From Benincasa hispida (Eukaryota; Streptophyta; Magnoliopsida; Cucurbitales; Cucurbitaceae): a DNA stretch of 64,000 bases. Under the pieces are notes generated by a model that was given only the letters and a program-made list of their open reading frames with translations, had not been told where the DNA came from and searched no databases. The stretch lies in contig NC_052359.1 of the NCBI RefSeq assembly GCF_009727055.1, positions 19,594,167-19,658,166 on the forward strand, read 5' to 3'. Made by a program: the position numbers and the translations under genes. Position 1 is the stretch's first letter. Each line of letters starts with the position of its first letter. Below are positions 10,964-24,413 of the stretch, piece by piece.

Positions 10964-12928
10964 TGTTAGGATTGGTGTCCTAATTCTCTCGGAGTCTCGT
11001 TGTTTTGTAAAGATACACATTGTTCAATGAATAAAATAAGTGTTATTTAATTATGGCATTTACTCATATCCAATAAACAAAGCTCATTGGTTATCTTATG
11101 TGAACTTAAGCATGTATATGTGATATACAAGTGGATCATGCCTTAAGTAATAACCTAAATAGGTCTATAGTATAAGGATTAAGGTGGGATACTTGATCCT
11201 AGTGACACTACGGATACGACCCTTTGTAGAGGTTTGCAAGTATTGTAAACTACTACAGATGGTAGATCCTGACCATTCATGTGGAGACGTGGAGTGGGGG
11301 TTGTCCTATACAAAGAGTTTGTATAAGACCTGGACCACGAGATGATTAGACTCTGTATATAATGCCGTTGATACTAGAGACTTACATCTCACCTAAACGA
11401 CCATAGGTGACACGACCTCAATCCTNCTGTATATAATGCCGTTGATACTAGAGACTTACATCTCACCTAAACGACCATAGGTGACACGACCTCAATCCTG
11501 AGTGTTTTGGGAACTCCTGCCTTTGAGGGCGGTCCTTTGATTAATATGGGTGAGAGTGGCCAGATTGCCAACTCAACATGCCTACCTTTTTGGGGACATG
11601 TCTGATTTGAAAGCTGGGAACTCAATCCACAATATGGAACTCATTCCTTTCCCGGAGTAGGGATAAGTAGAGAGATTGCTCCCTTAAGGTCTGATTCTGG
11701 GGCTTGAACATAGTGGCCACAGCTTCTCTTTGGAAGAGAAGACTCAGTCATAGTAGGACTATGACTTATGTTCATTAGAGAGATCAGTGGTACTTAAGGA
11801 GACAGATGTAACTACAGGGGCATAATGGTTATTGGCCCAGCTGTACTTACGAGCGATCTGTGAAGGGTTGTCACACTGCTGATTGGTTAAAATGGACACA
11901 TAATATATCTGTAGTAAGGAGAGTTCAGCTGTCAGTCTTTAGTGGAGTGCCTAGCAGTTAACGGATGGTGGATCCTGTGACTAAAGAGTTTAATCAGTTA
12001 TTCACGTATTGTTGGAGCTTCGAGTTACAGGTCCATGAGGTCCCCTTGGTAGCTCAATGGATTTAGTTGAGGATCAGTTCTTGGTGTTGATTTGAAATAT
12101 TCAAATTGACAAGAGGTATTTTGATTATATATGATATAATCGGTATGATGTATAAGATACATCTAGTAAAGGATTGATGTAAATGAGATTTACATTAAAT
12201 ATTATAGAATAGAAAAAGAACTATGGTTTATATGTTTCATGAGATGAAATATTGAAACTATTGGTTATAAATATAGTGTGATAAGTTGGTTATCATTTAT
12301 GTTTATAATAATATTAATTCTTGGATAATTAATTCTTTTTCTTTTAAATAACCAAAGTAGTAGGTGGTTATTAAATCATGGTAATCTGAGTTTAAAAGGA
12401 AAATGGTTTTCCTATTTTGAAAAGAGGTTTTAAAAAACGATTAAATTTTTTTTGAGTTTTCTCTCTCGCGAAAAAGAAACTCACAGAGTCGTCAAGTAAA
12501 TTCGGATTTTCTAAACGACGGCTGGACGAGCTAAACAATCGTCCAGAGTAGAGCTAAACGGTCGTGCAATATTTACTAAACGATCGCATAGTTTTGCTAG
12601 ACGATCGCTGGCCCAAGGTAAATGATCGTGTAGAGTCTATAGGCGACAGACCAAGCTAAACGATGAGCTAAACGATCGCATAGCTTTTTCTAGACAATCA
12701 CATAGCTTTATCTAAACGATTGGGCATCGACCTATACGATAGGTCTCCACCATCTCCCACTTGCCCAGTCGTCTACTCCTCAAATAAGAACCCTTCGAAA
12801 CTACCACTCGGCAACCTTGGTATTCTCGGAGTGAAAATCCAGGAGGTGTGGTCTCTGTGTGAATTTGGTAGAAGGAAGGAGGAAGATAACGATCGAACTA
12901 CACGATCAAGTAAGTGGGAGGAAAGTTT
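10964..12928 (+). repeat. LTR, family A, plus orientation, 3' end not seen
   Basis: It begins TGTTAGGATTGGTGTCC. Its 3' part (about 12515-12730) is filled with CTAAACGATCGCATAG-like words. A second copy in opposite orientation lies at 14798-16449 and a fragment at 47568-47900. No terminal CA with a primer site follows; family B LTR sequence begins at 12929. Part of it (11353-11499) is an assembly duplication. A 91-codon frame at 12720 is chance. Confidence 0.75.
11353..11499. other. Exact 73-bp duplication around a single N (assembly join)
   Basis: Bases 11353-11425 and 11427-11499 are identical and separated by one N at 11426. This is the usual mark of a scaffold gap closed without merging its overlap, so the LTR is really about 74 bases shorter here. 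Confidence 0.9.
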
Positions 12929-14797
12929 TGTTAGGTTTTATGTCCTAAAACTCGTGGTTTGTAAAAAAATAAAACTTATTTTGAAAATTAAATAAGTTGT
13001 TATTGAATATATGTATTGTTGAGTAGAAATCCAATAAACCTAAAAGACTCATGACTATTACATGAGTACTTGAACTTTATGTGGAGACATCAATGTGGAG
13101 TAGGTTCAAGTAAATAGTCAAAATGATCTATAGTATATGAATAAGATTGGGTGCCTTATTCTGGTAACACTATTGGATGCAACCTACTCTGTAGTTGTTA
13201 CAAAGAGTTGTAAAGTGCTACAAATGAAGTGATCCTAATTTTTACATGTTATGACATGAGGAGTGGGGGCATCCTGTGCAAATGGGTTTGTACAAGATCG
13301 AACCATGAAATCAATCACTCTTACTTTATAACGTTGTTTATTATTTAAGACTGATTATTTCAAAGCGATGATAGGTAACTTGACCTTAATCCTAAGCTAA
13401 CTATGAACTCCTATTTATTCGGGATTATCCTTAGATTTTCATAGGTGAGGGTTGGCTCAACAGCGTCTCCATTTCAGGGGTAAAACTGGGTAGATAGTTT
13501 GGGACATAGGGTGCAAGAAGGAATTCACTCCTACTCGCTTTTAGAGATAGTAGAGAGGTTGTTCCCTTAAGTGCTGACCCCAGGTCTTGAACAATAGACC
13601 CCACCCTCTCATTGGCCCGAGAGGGACTCAGTTTATTTATTGGATCACAAATCAATTGTTCATTAGATGATGAGTGGGACTTAAGGAACAAGAGGTAATC
13701 TCGGGGGTAAAACAGACATTTGACCTAACCGTTATTACAAACAACCTATGAAGGGTTAACTTACTAATCATGGTTATATCGAGTGGACATAATATATCTA
13801 CGATGAGGAGAGTTTAACTATGGGCTTTAGTGGAATGACCCATTAGTTAACGAATGAGGGTTAATTCGATGTAATGAGTTTAGCCAATTAATCTCGGATT
13901 GCTGGAGCCCGTGATCTGTAGGTTCGCGAGGTCCCCCTACTAGCTCGTAAATGGATTAGCTTTAGAGTAGCATGATAAGTTAATTTGAAACATTCAAATT
14001 AGAATTAAAAGAATTAGTAATTATATGAGATATAATTACACATTTAATTTTAATAAATAAATGGAATAGGAGAATTAATATTTAAATATTATTTAGATAT
14101 ATGAAGGTGGATTTGTGTAAAATTAATTTAATATTTGATATTAAATTAATTAGAATTAATTAAATTATTAAAATAATTATTTATTAATTTTATTAGAAAA
14201 TTAATTTAGCAAAATTAATAATATTTTCAATTTTTGAAATCAAATTAATTTTTGAAATCATTTGGTAAAAATTGAAAAGTTTGAAAAACAGCACAAAATG
14301 GAATTATGGATTTTTTCATTACCACCTTCAACTAGCTCACACCAAACCCACTTAAATTTGGCTTCAATAACTCCAAGCATGAGTTAGATCTCATGCAGCC
14401 ATCTTCTTTGCATGAAAGGCCTGCAATAAATAGAGAAGATTGGAGTGGAATTGAGGCATGCATCTATAGAGTTTTTGCTGAAAATTCGAGTTGAAGAAGT
14501 TGTTCTTCAAGTGGGTTGTTGCAGTGAGTTCTTCTCTAATTTCCCTTCATTCAAACTTATTTTGAGTCCTATAACTCAATCTAAAGCTCCAAGAGAATAG
14601 TGAGGAAGTTCTTGAGGTGGTTCACAACAAGATTTGGAGAAGTTTATAGCTCAAAATCAAGATTTCAAGAAATTTTACAAAGGTATGGCTTGAAACACTC
14701 TTGTTATTGTATGAGCATGCTTTAGTTACTGCCAAAACTAATGAATTAGAGTGATTTGATCCTTCTTGCTTCCCCTGCTTTCTAATATACACCAACA
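12929..14797 (+). repeat. Solo LTR, family B
   Basis: It begins TGTTAGGTTTTATGTCC and ends ACCAACA, about 1869 bases, with no primer site or coding sequence attached. The five bases before it (AGTTT, 12924-12928) and after it (GGTTT, 14798-14802) match in four of five positions, as an aged 5-bp target duplication would. It therefore looks like a solo LTR left by recombination between the two ends of an inserted element. Confidence 0.7.
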
Positions 14798-16449
14798 GGT
14801 TTTGTCTATCGCATAGATTGAGAGTACTTGATAGTTTAGTAAGCTCTTTCTCTGGCTAGCAACCATCTAGCTAACTCTCGCTTGATCGTTTAGTCTCTCG
14901 CTAAATCGTTTACACGATCGTCTAGCAAATCCCGCTATAGCAAATCTTGCTCAATCGTTTACACGATCGTCTAACAAATCTCGATCGATCGTTTAATATC
15001 TCATGAAGGCTATTGTATAGTCTTTCGTGAGTAAACGATTAGTAATTCACTAAATGAAGGGATCGTTTATAAAATGAAAACTATTTTCATTTATCCTTTA
15101 GTTATTAAAAACTGAAATTAACCTCACACTTGACGGTTAATGGAGAAAAGAGATAACTAACCAAATAATTATCTCATAATTGTTTTGATTATAAATAAAT
15201 ATAATAACTAACTTATCATATTATATTTATAACCTATAGTTTTAATATCACATCATATGTAATATATAAACCATAGTTCTTTTCTCCTCTATTTAATTTA
15301 AATCATATTTATATCATTTCCTCTAATTAATGTATCTAATACATCAAATCAATTATATCACATATAACTGAACTATATATAATTAAATTCCCTCTTGTTA
15401 ATTTGAACACTTCAAACTAACCAAAAAACTGATCCCAAGAGGACCTTATGGACCTGTAGTTTGAAGCTCCAACCGTACGTGAATTACTGACTAAACTCTT
15501 TAGTCACGAGATTTACCATCCGTTAACTGTTGGTCACTCCAATAAAGACCGACAGTTGTATTCTTCGCAATACATATATATTCCTGTGTCCATATAACCA
15601 ATCAACAGTTTGATGACCCTTCACAAATCACTCATAAGTATAGCTGGGCCAATTTACCATTTTGTCCCTGTAGTAACATCTAACTTCTTAAGTACCACTG
15701 ATTTCTCTAATGAATAATAAGTCATAGTCCTATTATGACCGAGTCCCCTCTTCCAAAGAGAGGGTCTGGCCACTATGTTTAAGACCCGAAATCAGCCCTT
15801 AAGGAAGCAATTATCTACTTACCCCTATTTTGGGGAATGAGTGAATTTTGTCTTGTGTAGCTGATTTTCCAACTTTCCAATCAGACGAATCCCCAAAAAG
15901 GTAGGCTTGTTGAGTTGGCAATCTGGCCACTCTCACCCATACTAATCAAAGGACCGCCCTCATAGGCAGGAGTTCCCAACTCACTCAGGATTAAGGTCAT
16001 GTCACCTATGGTCATTTTAGTGAAATATAAGTCTCAATTATCAGCGACATTATATAAAGATACTGATCATCTCGTGGTCCGGTCTTATACAAACTCTTTG
16101 TATAGGATACCCCTGCTCGTATGTCTCTACATGAATGGTCAGGATCAGACCATTTGTAGCACTTTACAACATTTGTAACATCTACAAAGCGAACCGTATC
16201 CGCAGTGTCACAAGGATAAGGTATCCTTCCTTTATCCTTATACTACAGATCATTTAGGTTATTACTTAAGGCATGATCCACTTGTATGTCTCACATACAT
16301 GCTTAAGTTACATGAAATAATCAAGGATCTTAGTTTATTGGATTGAGTAAATGCTTATAAAATAACACTTATTTTATTAATAACAATGTGTGTACAAAAT
16401 GTTTAGAAACTACAAAACCATCGAGAGAATTAGGACACCAATCCCAACA
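14798..16449 (-). repeat. LTR, family A, minus orientation
   Basis: On the minus strand it begins TGTTGGGATTGGTGTCC at 16449 and repeats the block order of 10964-12928 in reverse: target-like words, CCAATAAAC, the GGTAGGCTTGTTGAG block, then the AT-rich part. The end nearest 14800 carries many CGATCG and TAAACGAT words (about 14880-15070). It forms an inverted pair with the copy at 10964. Confidence 0.75.
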
Positions 16450-17219
16450 AGACCCATATAGTAACATTTACAATTCCAGTTGGCAAGACTAGGAACCTTT
16501 GTTGGAGAAATCAAGGAGACCAACATAGGAGTACATCTAGCTCTAGTGCACCACTAGAGGATATGGTGAGATCATTGGCTGTCAAAATGTCATGGTTTCA
16601 AAAGATGTAAGTACCTTCCAACAAGAAGCCAAGAAGATACGAGAAGAAAATGCTCCTTTCAAAAAAAGAGACAAGTCAAGGTATGCTACATCTATCCAAT
16701 CAAGTCTCCGAGTTGATCACCGCGGTGAGTAAACTTGATATAAATGTGGTAAGCTCCCGGCACAACCTAAACACTTTTTTAAGAATGTAAATTCTCTGAC
16801 TACAATTAGTGTCTCTACCTCCCTAGAATCTTCTGAACCTAAATCTTCTAATTTTGTGAATTTTGAAGGTATTGACTCTCTTGAATCTTCTGTATTATAA
16901 TCTTTTAAATCTGTTAATCCTCAATCTTTAGGTTCCTTGAAACTTGAATTTATGAAATCTTAATCTGTCAATTTAATTTATGAAAAAGAATTTAATCAAC
17001 TGTTTGGTTTTGATGAACATGATTGTAGACCCAGAGCATCTAAGAGCTCTAAACAGATTATTTCTAATTATTTAGAAAAATATAATTTTAAAGCTTATAT
17101 TTTCGTTGCTCCTTTTCCATGAAGGCTCTTATGTCTTGAGAAGAAGAAAAAAAAATAAACTAATGATTGCTAGCTCTCCTTAAACGAGCTCAAAGTAGTG
17201 GATCAAGAAAGAAGAAGAA
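16450..17219 (+). pseudogene. Eroded Gag/linker of a Tat-like Gypsy element
   Basis: Stops occur in all frames. A Lys/Glu-rich stretch and a trace of the pre-protease block near 17120-17215 connect it with the protease at 17220. I cannot draw domain limits. Confidence 0.4.
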
Positions 17220-17840
17220 ATGATTGTTGCTCAAGCAACAACGATAATGCCAAGTAAGCTACCTTTGAAACAAGACGATCCAGGTACGTTTTTCTTACCT
17301 TGCAATGTAGGTAAGAAGAAGCTGCAAAATGCTCTGATAGATCTAGGAGCAGTTGTGAGTATTATGTATGCGTCTTTGTTTTATGAGCTTAGGTTGCTAG
17401 ATCTTAAAAGTACAAATATTGTTATCCAATTGGCAGACCGTAGTTTTAGTAAGCCATTAGGGTTAGTACATTATGTCTCTGTATGTAGATGGCTTAATCT
17501 TCCCGACTAACTTTTATGTTCTTAACGATGACCAAAATATGCATTCTCTTTGGAAGTCTATCATTTTAGCTAGACCTTTCTTATAAACTGCACTAGCAAA
17601 AATTGATGTAGGTGAAAGGTCCCTATCTATTGAATTTGAAGAAATTGTTAGAAAAAAAATTAATTTAGATGAAAACGCCTCCATTAACCCATTTTCCTTG
17701 AGTGAACTACTTTTCCACAAGATGTTGGTGGAGAAAATCAGTAAAAATGTATGGATGGAAAAAACCTATAAACTCCAATCTAGGATGATCAAGCTGAACA
17801 ATCGAGCAACCGACCTTAAAAATTGCGCCACATGGATGCA
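17220..17840 (+). pseudogene. Gypsy (Tat-like) protease, followed by a large deletion
   Basis: A 96-residue frame contains the retroviral-type aspartic protease: LPLKQDDPGTFFLPCNVGKK, then the active-site block ALIDLGAVVSIMYASLF, then IQLADRSFSKPLG. The catalytic Asp and the following Gly are present. The frame then breaks. Around 17770-17850 there is a short block that resembles the very end of Tat-type polyproteins (IKLNN...ATDLKNCATWMQPE), and after it the 3' untranslated region begins. Reverse transcriptase, RNase H and integrase are therefore deleted. Confidence 0.75.
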
Positions 17841-19026
17841 ACCAGAAGTTTAAATTTTCATTTTTCATTTTTTGTTTCTTTTTCTTTTTTCTATAGCTTA
17901 ACTTAGTTTTTAAATAAATAAAAAATTGAGAGAATTTTGAATTTCTTTCTTTGTACATAATCTTGAAATTAAATAAAGAAAAGAAGTATTGCATGTTCAA
18001 CCCAAGCACACGTCCAAATCAGGGGAGTTTTTTACTCCTCTTTATTTCATTTCTTTATCCAAGTGTTTGTCTCTACTTTTATAACATTGAGGATAATGTT
18101 TGATTTGAAAGTTGGGGTGGGTGCTTCGCATGTGTGTTCACTTTTGGCTTAATATTTAGATGTATAGTCGATGCTAAAATTTTTTTGAATCATAACAATA
18201 TTCTATATATATATCTGACTAACCCTTGAGCACTTGAGCTCGAGTTTGTGATTCTTAATTTGTGAAACATTTATGAATTTTTGAAATTTCTGAAACTTTT
18301 TGAATCATAACAAATATTCTATATATATATATCTGAATAACCCTTGAGCACCTTTGGCTTTAGAGTAATCCTACTTGTTTTAGAGCAAAACTAGACAAAG
18401 TAGATAAAATAAGCCTAGTGTGTGTGAATAAAAAAATAGTTGCTTTTAAAAAAAGAGTAAGTTAACCTTTAAAAAAAAAAAAAAAAAAAAAAAGCAAGCT
18501 TGCAAGTATAAAAAAAAAAGCAATAAAAAGAAGTGGTATGTGTGCATGGATAGAGGTGAAAAGGGTTATCTCTATCGTGATAAGTTAGGGTCTCCCAAGA
18601 AAAGAGTGGATGGTTTCCTACTGTTGGGTGTGTGAAAACTAGCCCTCTAGGTAAAACAAATACCCTCTATCATTTGTGTGTGAGAGTTAGGCACTCTTGT
18701 CTTAGTGTTGCCCTCTTTTTTACAAATTTGGTATGTTTTCGGCCAACAACTGAGCCAAAATAGAGGGAAAATGAAATGGGAGTAGGATAAAACTTTTCGG
18801 CTTTTTTTAATTTTAAAATTTCAAGGCCTTGATTTCATTCATATAAGATCCTGATTGAAAAAAACCTTTTACAATGAGTTTCAAATAAGTGCTTGAATTT
18901 AGATTATTAAGTGATTGTTTGCATAAATTTAAATGACTGTTAAGACTTGAGTAAACAAAACCCTTTTATGCATGGTTGAATGTTTTTACCTTGCTCGGAA
19001 CAATCAAGAATTAAGTTGGAGGTGTT
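17841..19026 (+). other. 3' untranslated region of the Tat-like element
   Basis: Noncoding. It holds an imperfect duplication (about 18181-18240 and 18296-18355, each with TGAATCATAACAA, TCTATATATATAT and AACCCTTGAGCAC), an A-tract near 18470-18493, and a polypurine-like AAGTTGGAGGTG directly before the LTR start at 19027. Long noncoding 3' regions are normal in this lineage. Confidence 0.55.
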
Positions 19027-20290
19027 TGATAGCTCTAAAAAACGGTTAAGTTTATATCCTTAGTTTTCCCCTATTTGTGCAATTTTATGCATAAAAATGT
19101 TTATTTTGTAGGTAAAATCATCCCAATGATCAAAGAAATCAATTGAAACAAAAATGAGCTAAAAAGGAGTTAAATTGGAGAATTGGAGCATCGAATACCA
19201 AGAAGAGCAAAAAAATATCAAAAGGTCACTGGGAGCAGCGTAGCCCTATGCTAAAAGGCAGAATGTTGAGATGTAAGGTAGTGTTTGTGACACTACGCTG
19301 AACATAGCTACGCTCCGGAGATTGACACGATTATACCACGCGCGCACCTGCCCGAACACCATAGAGTAACGATGCTTACCTTATGCTCGAGGTCTGAATT
19401 ATGACAACAATGTTGTAACGCTCTTATCAGTGTCGTTACGCCATGACCTAAGCATAAAAAGATTTCCACGATTTTTGCACAACAGAATAGACATTTTTCA
19501 CTTGATTTTCTCTCAAGAATTCCAGTTTTCTAGACTTTTTTTTCTCTCTTTCACTTACCTTTAAGGGATTTTTGCAATTCCTTGATGAATCTTGAAGAGA
19601 TGCAAGGCTGAAAGTAAGTTTATCTAGTCTAGTTTAGGTTAGATTCTTAATTTTCTTGGTGTGAGGCTGAAATTCTTGATTGCTTTGATAAATTCTTGTT
19701 GTAATTCGTTCTTGAATGTTGAATTTAATTTCTATGCATTGGATTTTAGAATCTTTGGCCAATTTTCTTTAATTCAATGAATGCTAGAATTTAAACATGT
19801 CTATGTGTTTGATTTCATAGGGGAAGAACTAAAGCATGCTAATGTGTGAATTAGGTTAATTAAGTTAATCTTCTTCACAATTTTGCATGATTAGTTAAAT
19901 TCAAGAATAATTGAATTAGTAACCTAGGCTTTCCGAACTACTAATTCGATCTTAATCAAGATTGGCTCTTCTTAATGCAAATGCACAATTAATTTGGACC
20001 CTATCAAACTCAATTAGTTGTGTCATTTATGATTGGTTGAATTGTTTAATCATGAAATTGAGGTTATGCAATTCTAGGCTTTTAGGTTGCATAGGCTAAG
20101 TGTATATTAGCAAGAAGCTTCATTTGTTCAAATGCCAATGAATACCAAGAAAATTACGAGGACATTTAAACTAGGCTAAATCATTTTAAAAATCGAGTTT
20201 CCACTTTTCAGTCACTCATTTATATTCTCATCTTTACATTCTCGCACATTTTGTCAATTTCACATCTCCTTCCGATTACCACTCGAATTC
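19027..20290 (+). repeat. 3' LTR of the Tat-like element, right end uncertain
   Basis: It begins TGATAGCTCTAAAAAACGG after the polypurine-like tract, and has the opening layout of Tat-type LTRs, with TTTGTAGGTAAA about 80 bases in (compare TTTGTAGGTACC at about 40021 in the LTR at 39946). Bases 19220-19450 carry repeated short words around GCTACGCT/GTAGC and GTTACG. The terminal CA could not be placed; 20290 is an estimate. Confidence 0.6.
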
Positions 20291-23200
20291 AAAATTAGGC
20301 TAAACAATTATTAGATTCTCTATGAATGATCATTTTCTTGTCATCTATACTAAGTGTTAGTGTAGATTGTTATATCGGAATTACAAATTTATTTGGTCCT
20401 CAAAGTGTGATAACGACACGTATTTCCAAGTCGACCAATAAACAATAAGAGTATGAACACATTTACCAAAGATGAGTCTCATTAAACAGATGATGGATTC
20501 GTCTAAGAGAAAGTTAGTCAATATAAGCAAAACCATGCCAATATTGAAGTTCATCAATAGAGGGGGCATGGTGGTTGTGATGGTGAAGGAGATGAAAAGA
20601 AAAATATAGACATCAATTTAGATATACGGTATTTCATAATTGGGAACTTGAGATTTCACAACAAACTTCAGGATTTAGTTGTACTAGAGATTTAGGGAGA
20701 TGGGTGTTTAGATAAACCATCCATATAAAAAGGAGAACAAACGTGAATCGAGATGTAGGGGTAAAATTAGACTACGTTGGAATGAAGTGGTAAGTTCATG
20801 TCTAGCCACTGATGAGGGTGACTCAGTGGAGGAAATTGAGGAAAAAAAATTTAAGTAGAAAATACACTTCTGGTCCATGAAGTTTAAAGTTAATATATAT
20901 TTTTGTCCTTGAAATTTCAAAAGAACACCTTAGTCCCAAAGTATGAAAAATGCTTCGAGGTGGTCTTTGTCTTAACTTAAACTTTTGACCTTCCCAATTC
21001 TATTGTTCTGCAAGTCCATCTTTGGCATTATATCTTTTTTTTTTATTTGTTTTTAAAGTCATTTCTTCCCTAAATTACAAATTTGTTAGTTTTATCAAAA
21101 GTCGGATACTTTTGTGCATGTTCAAAATTTAACATCAACATGAATCATAGTACAACAAAACCATTTAATTAAAATTTGATGATGATACTAAAGCTAAGTT
21201 GTGGACACTTTTAACATGGTTAGTTTATTCACTAAGTTTGACAAAAAAGAAAAAGTTTAATTAATATATCTTTAAGTGAAATCAAATGTATTTATAATTT
21301 TGTTTTTTTAATCAAATGAGTTAAAGAAAATCTTTTTCTCTTTCCGTATTAGTGTTGTGCTTTTAAGTGAATTGAAAATTTCAATATTTTATTGGAATAA
21401 GTGAGAAAGTTATTTTAATAAAATTTTCAGAAATATTAATAGTCATGTATAAAAGATAGGATTGATTTATTAAACGAACGACATAATATCAATATATAAT
21501 AAAATCATATATCAATTTTTATAAAGAGGTCATATTTTAAATGTTTATAACACATGGATTGCACGTAGTAATAAATTAGTGTTATAAAATGTAGAAAGAT
21601 TTTTTTTCCTTTTTTTGCATACGATCTTTGCAAATTCTATAAGCATGATAAATTGATAATATGAAGCTACACATATTGAAAAAATGCATGAACGTAAGAA
21701 GATGACTAAAGAAAAAAAATAAGGACTTTTTTTTTATCATTATGATTATCGACAACATGCAACGATGGATCGATAAACGTAAAAAAAAGTCAAACGATAA
21801 AATGGCATTTGTACTCTAACCGTTACTAAGAAACTCAACAGTAGAATGATAATTGATGACGCATGAGGGAAAAAATTGGAAATTCATGCAAAATTATCTT
21901 TTAAAATGTAGTGGTCCCAATTCATTTTCAAATACAATGAGATTGAGCACCTTTTCCACCTCAGTCAATTTGAAATTTGATTACAAATAGGTGAGTAGAC
22001 CCCGCTGTTGATTTTTTTACCCTTAATCTCAAATCAGTTAACTTTAATGAATGAATTAATTAATTAGTGTTTTGAGGATAACAAATCTGATTTTTTTTAC
22101 TAATAATTTTAACATTTTGAATAGACCATAAGAATAGAGCTCGAAATAACGATTCTAATGTGTTTTGAATCACTTAGATTGGAGTTTAAATAAATAAGAT
22201 ATAGTTGAAAGAAGCTTAACGAAAAAAATATCTAAAATGGTGATGTGCCAATCAAATTATTAAATTGGATAAATTAAACTCAAAATTATGTGTGAGTGAC
22301 GCATAGTGCTATAAATTTGAAATCAGTAGATTTTAGTTTTCATTTAAAATGAAAATTAAAATAAAATGAATTTGCAAATTCAAAAAAAAAATGTTTTGAT
22401 TAATATTAATAAAAATAAAACTTTGACCAATGGTCAAATGAAATGAAAACAGAAAAAAGAAAAAATAAAAGAAATGAGAAATATTTTATTGTTGGTGCGC
22501 ACACACATACTTATATATTTTTTTTCTTTTTCTTTTAATTACTTTTAATCTCGAGTTCAAATTTAACTTTTTCATCAATCCAATAACTCAAATTCAAATT
22601 CAATATTTTACCCTATTTTTCTCTCTTTTTATACTTTATCTTCCCAAATTTTCTTGAACTTTTTATAACTTTACCATTCTCAAAATTTGAAAAATGTCAC
22701 TACTATTATGTCCAAACTCTCAAATTTCATTCTTTTCGTCTTATTCCAGAAATATATTTTCATTTGTATTGTCAGAATTAAGTATTGTGAGTTCAAATTT
22801 GTACATCTGTTGTTTTCAGAGAATTTTATTGTGTGATTTAAAGCTTCAAAAATATTGTAACGATTGAATCTTAACTCGTAGAAAGGATCGGGTTTTCTCT
22901 TGAACTCGAAAAAAGAGCAAGTGTAGCGGTTCGACTCTCATCCATGAAAAGAGTTAAAGGAGATTTTTGAGATCAAAATCCCAAGAGGCACTCAAGAAAA
23001 TGGATTTAGATGAGTTTGAATGAACCACTATAAAAATTACGGTTTCTTCTTCTCCAACTCTTTCCTAATTATTTTTGCATTTAATTTTAATTGCATGTTG
23101 TTGTTGGTTGAGTTTGATTGAGTATATTTATTACATTATTTTTATTACATTATTTTTATCACGTTATTTAACATCAATTGGGGTTTTTATTAATTATAGT

Positions 23201-24413
23201 AATTGCATGCTCTTTATTGATTTTACATCCTTCATTTGTCATTGTCATCTATAAATATTAAAATATTCATTAATTTATCAAACGTAATTTAATATTTCTT
23301 ACACAAGTAGATTCTGTACTTAAGACTTTCAATCTAACAGTAAAAGTGTCTCACCCAACCCTAAAACCTGAGAATAAATTGGAGTAACGGTAAATAATAA
23401 TAATAAAAAAAATCATCTTTTTCAAATAATACATTTTTTGGATAATTGTTTTAATAGACGTTCTGTGTTATCTCGATTAGTATTGGATACTGAAGCCAAA
23501 AGAAAATTTTTAAAATTGACACATTTGTACCGTTAATTTTGTGCTAAACTCCCGACCATGATAGAGGACGAGGATAATGATCACGATAAGACTTATGGAA
23601 TAGAAGTTTTTAGGATCCTATTGTTTTGATTTTGTTGGTGAAATTTGGAAGTTTTTGAGATTTTTTTGGTCAAAACTAAAAGGGACAATTGCAATTTTAA
23701 TTAAAAAAAATTATTGAAAATTCGGCACTTGTCCCTAGGTTTTTCTTTTGAAAACATGGCAAAAACCTTCCGCCGAAAATTTTGATTTCTATCTAATTTT
23801 TATATGATTGTTATGTGATTGCTATTTGATTTGTATATGATTGTTATGTGATTGTCATATTTGTAATTACAAAAAAATTGAAGTTATAGCTTTAGTTTCT
23901 TAAAATGTATTTGTCATATAATACAATTTTTCAAACTAGAATATGAAATTTGTTTCCTAGAAATTTACAAGAAGGAAATTTGTAACAACTAGAAACTATT
24001 GGGGCCCAAAAATAGAAAAGAAGAAAAATGCAAGAACTATTCAACAAAACTTTTACCTATTTTTTTCTCTCCACTTTTATTAGGAAGTATTGAAGTATTC
24101 TTGATCAAGATTCTATTGAAAAATTTCACAAATTTAATCTCCCTTTAAAAACCATTTCGGTTTTAGTCTTTTGTTTTTTAAAATTAAGTTATTTCCTCTC
24201 ATTTTTTATAATAATTTATATCTTTGTTCAATATAATAGGTGAATTTCTAGCTAAATTCTAAAATCAATAACATGTTTTTAAAAACGGTTTTTTTCTAGT
24301 TGTCAAAATGGTTAAAAAAAATGGACGCAGAAGTATTAGTATTCATCTTGGAGAGATGCACGTAAATAATTGGCAAAAATGAGTGATTTCTATCCAAGAT
24401 TAAGGAGGTGTTT
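20291..24413. other. AT-rich intergenic DNA without a recognisable gene
   Basis: No reading frame here looks like a protein. Around 20850-21010 there is a stretch of the common plant repeat style (CTTCTGGTCCATGAAGTTTA, then TAGTCCCAAAGTATG), probably a decayed noncoding transposon. Around 23740-23880 ATATGATTGTTATGTGATTG words recur. The rest shows only A/T runs. Confidence 0.5.
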
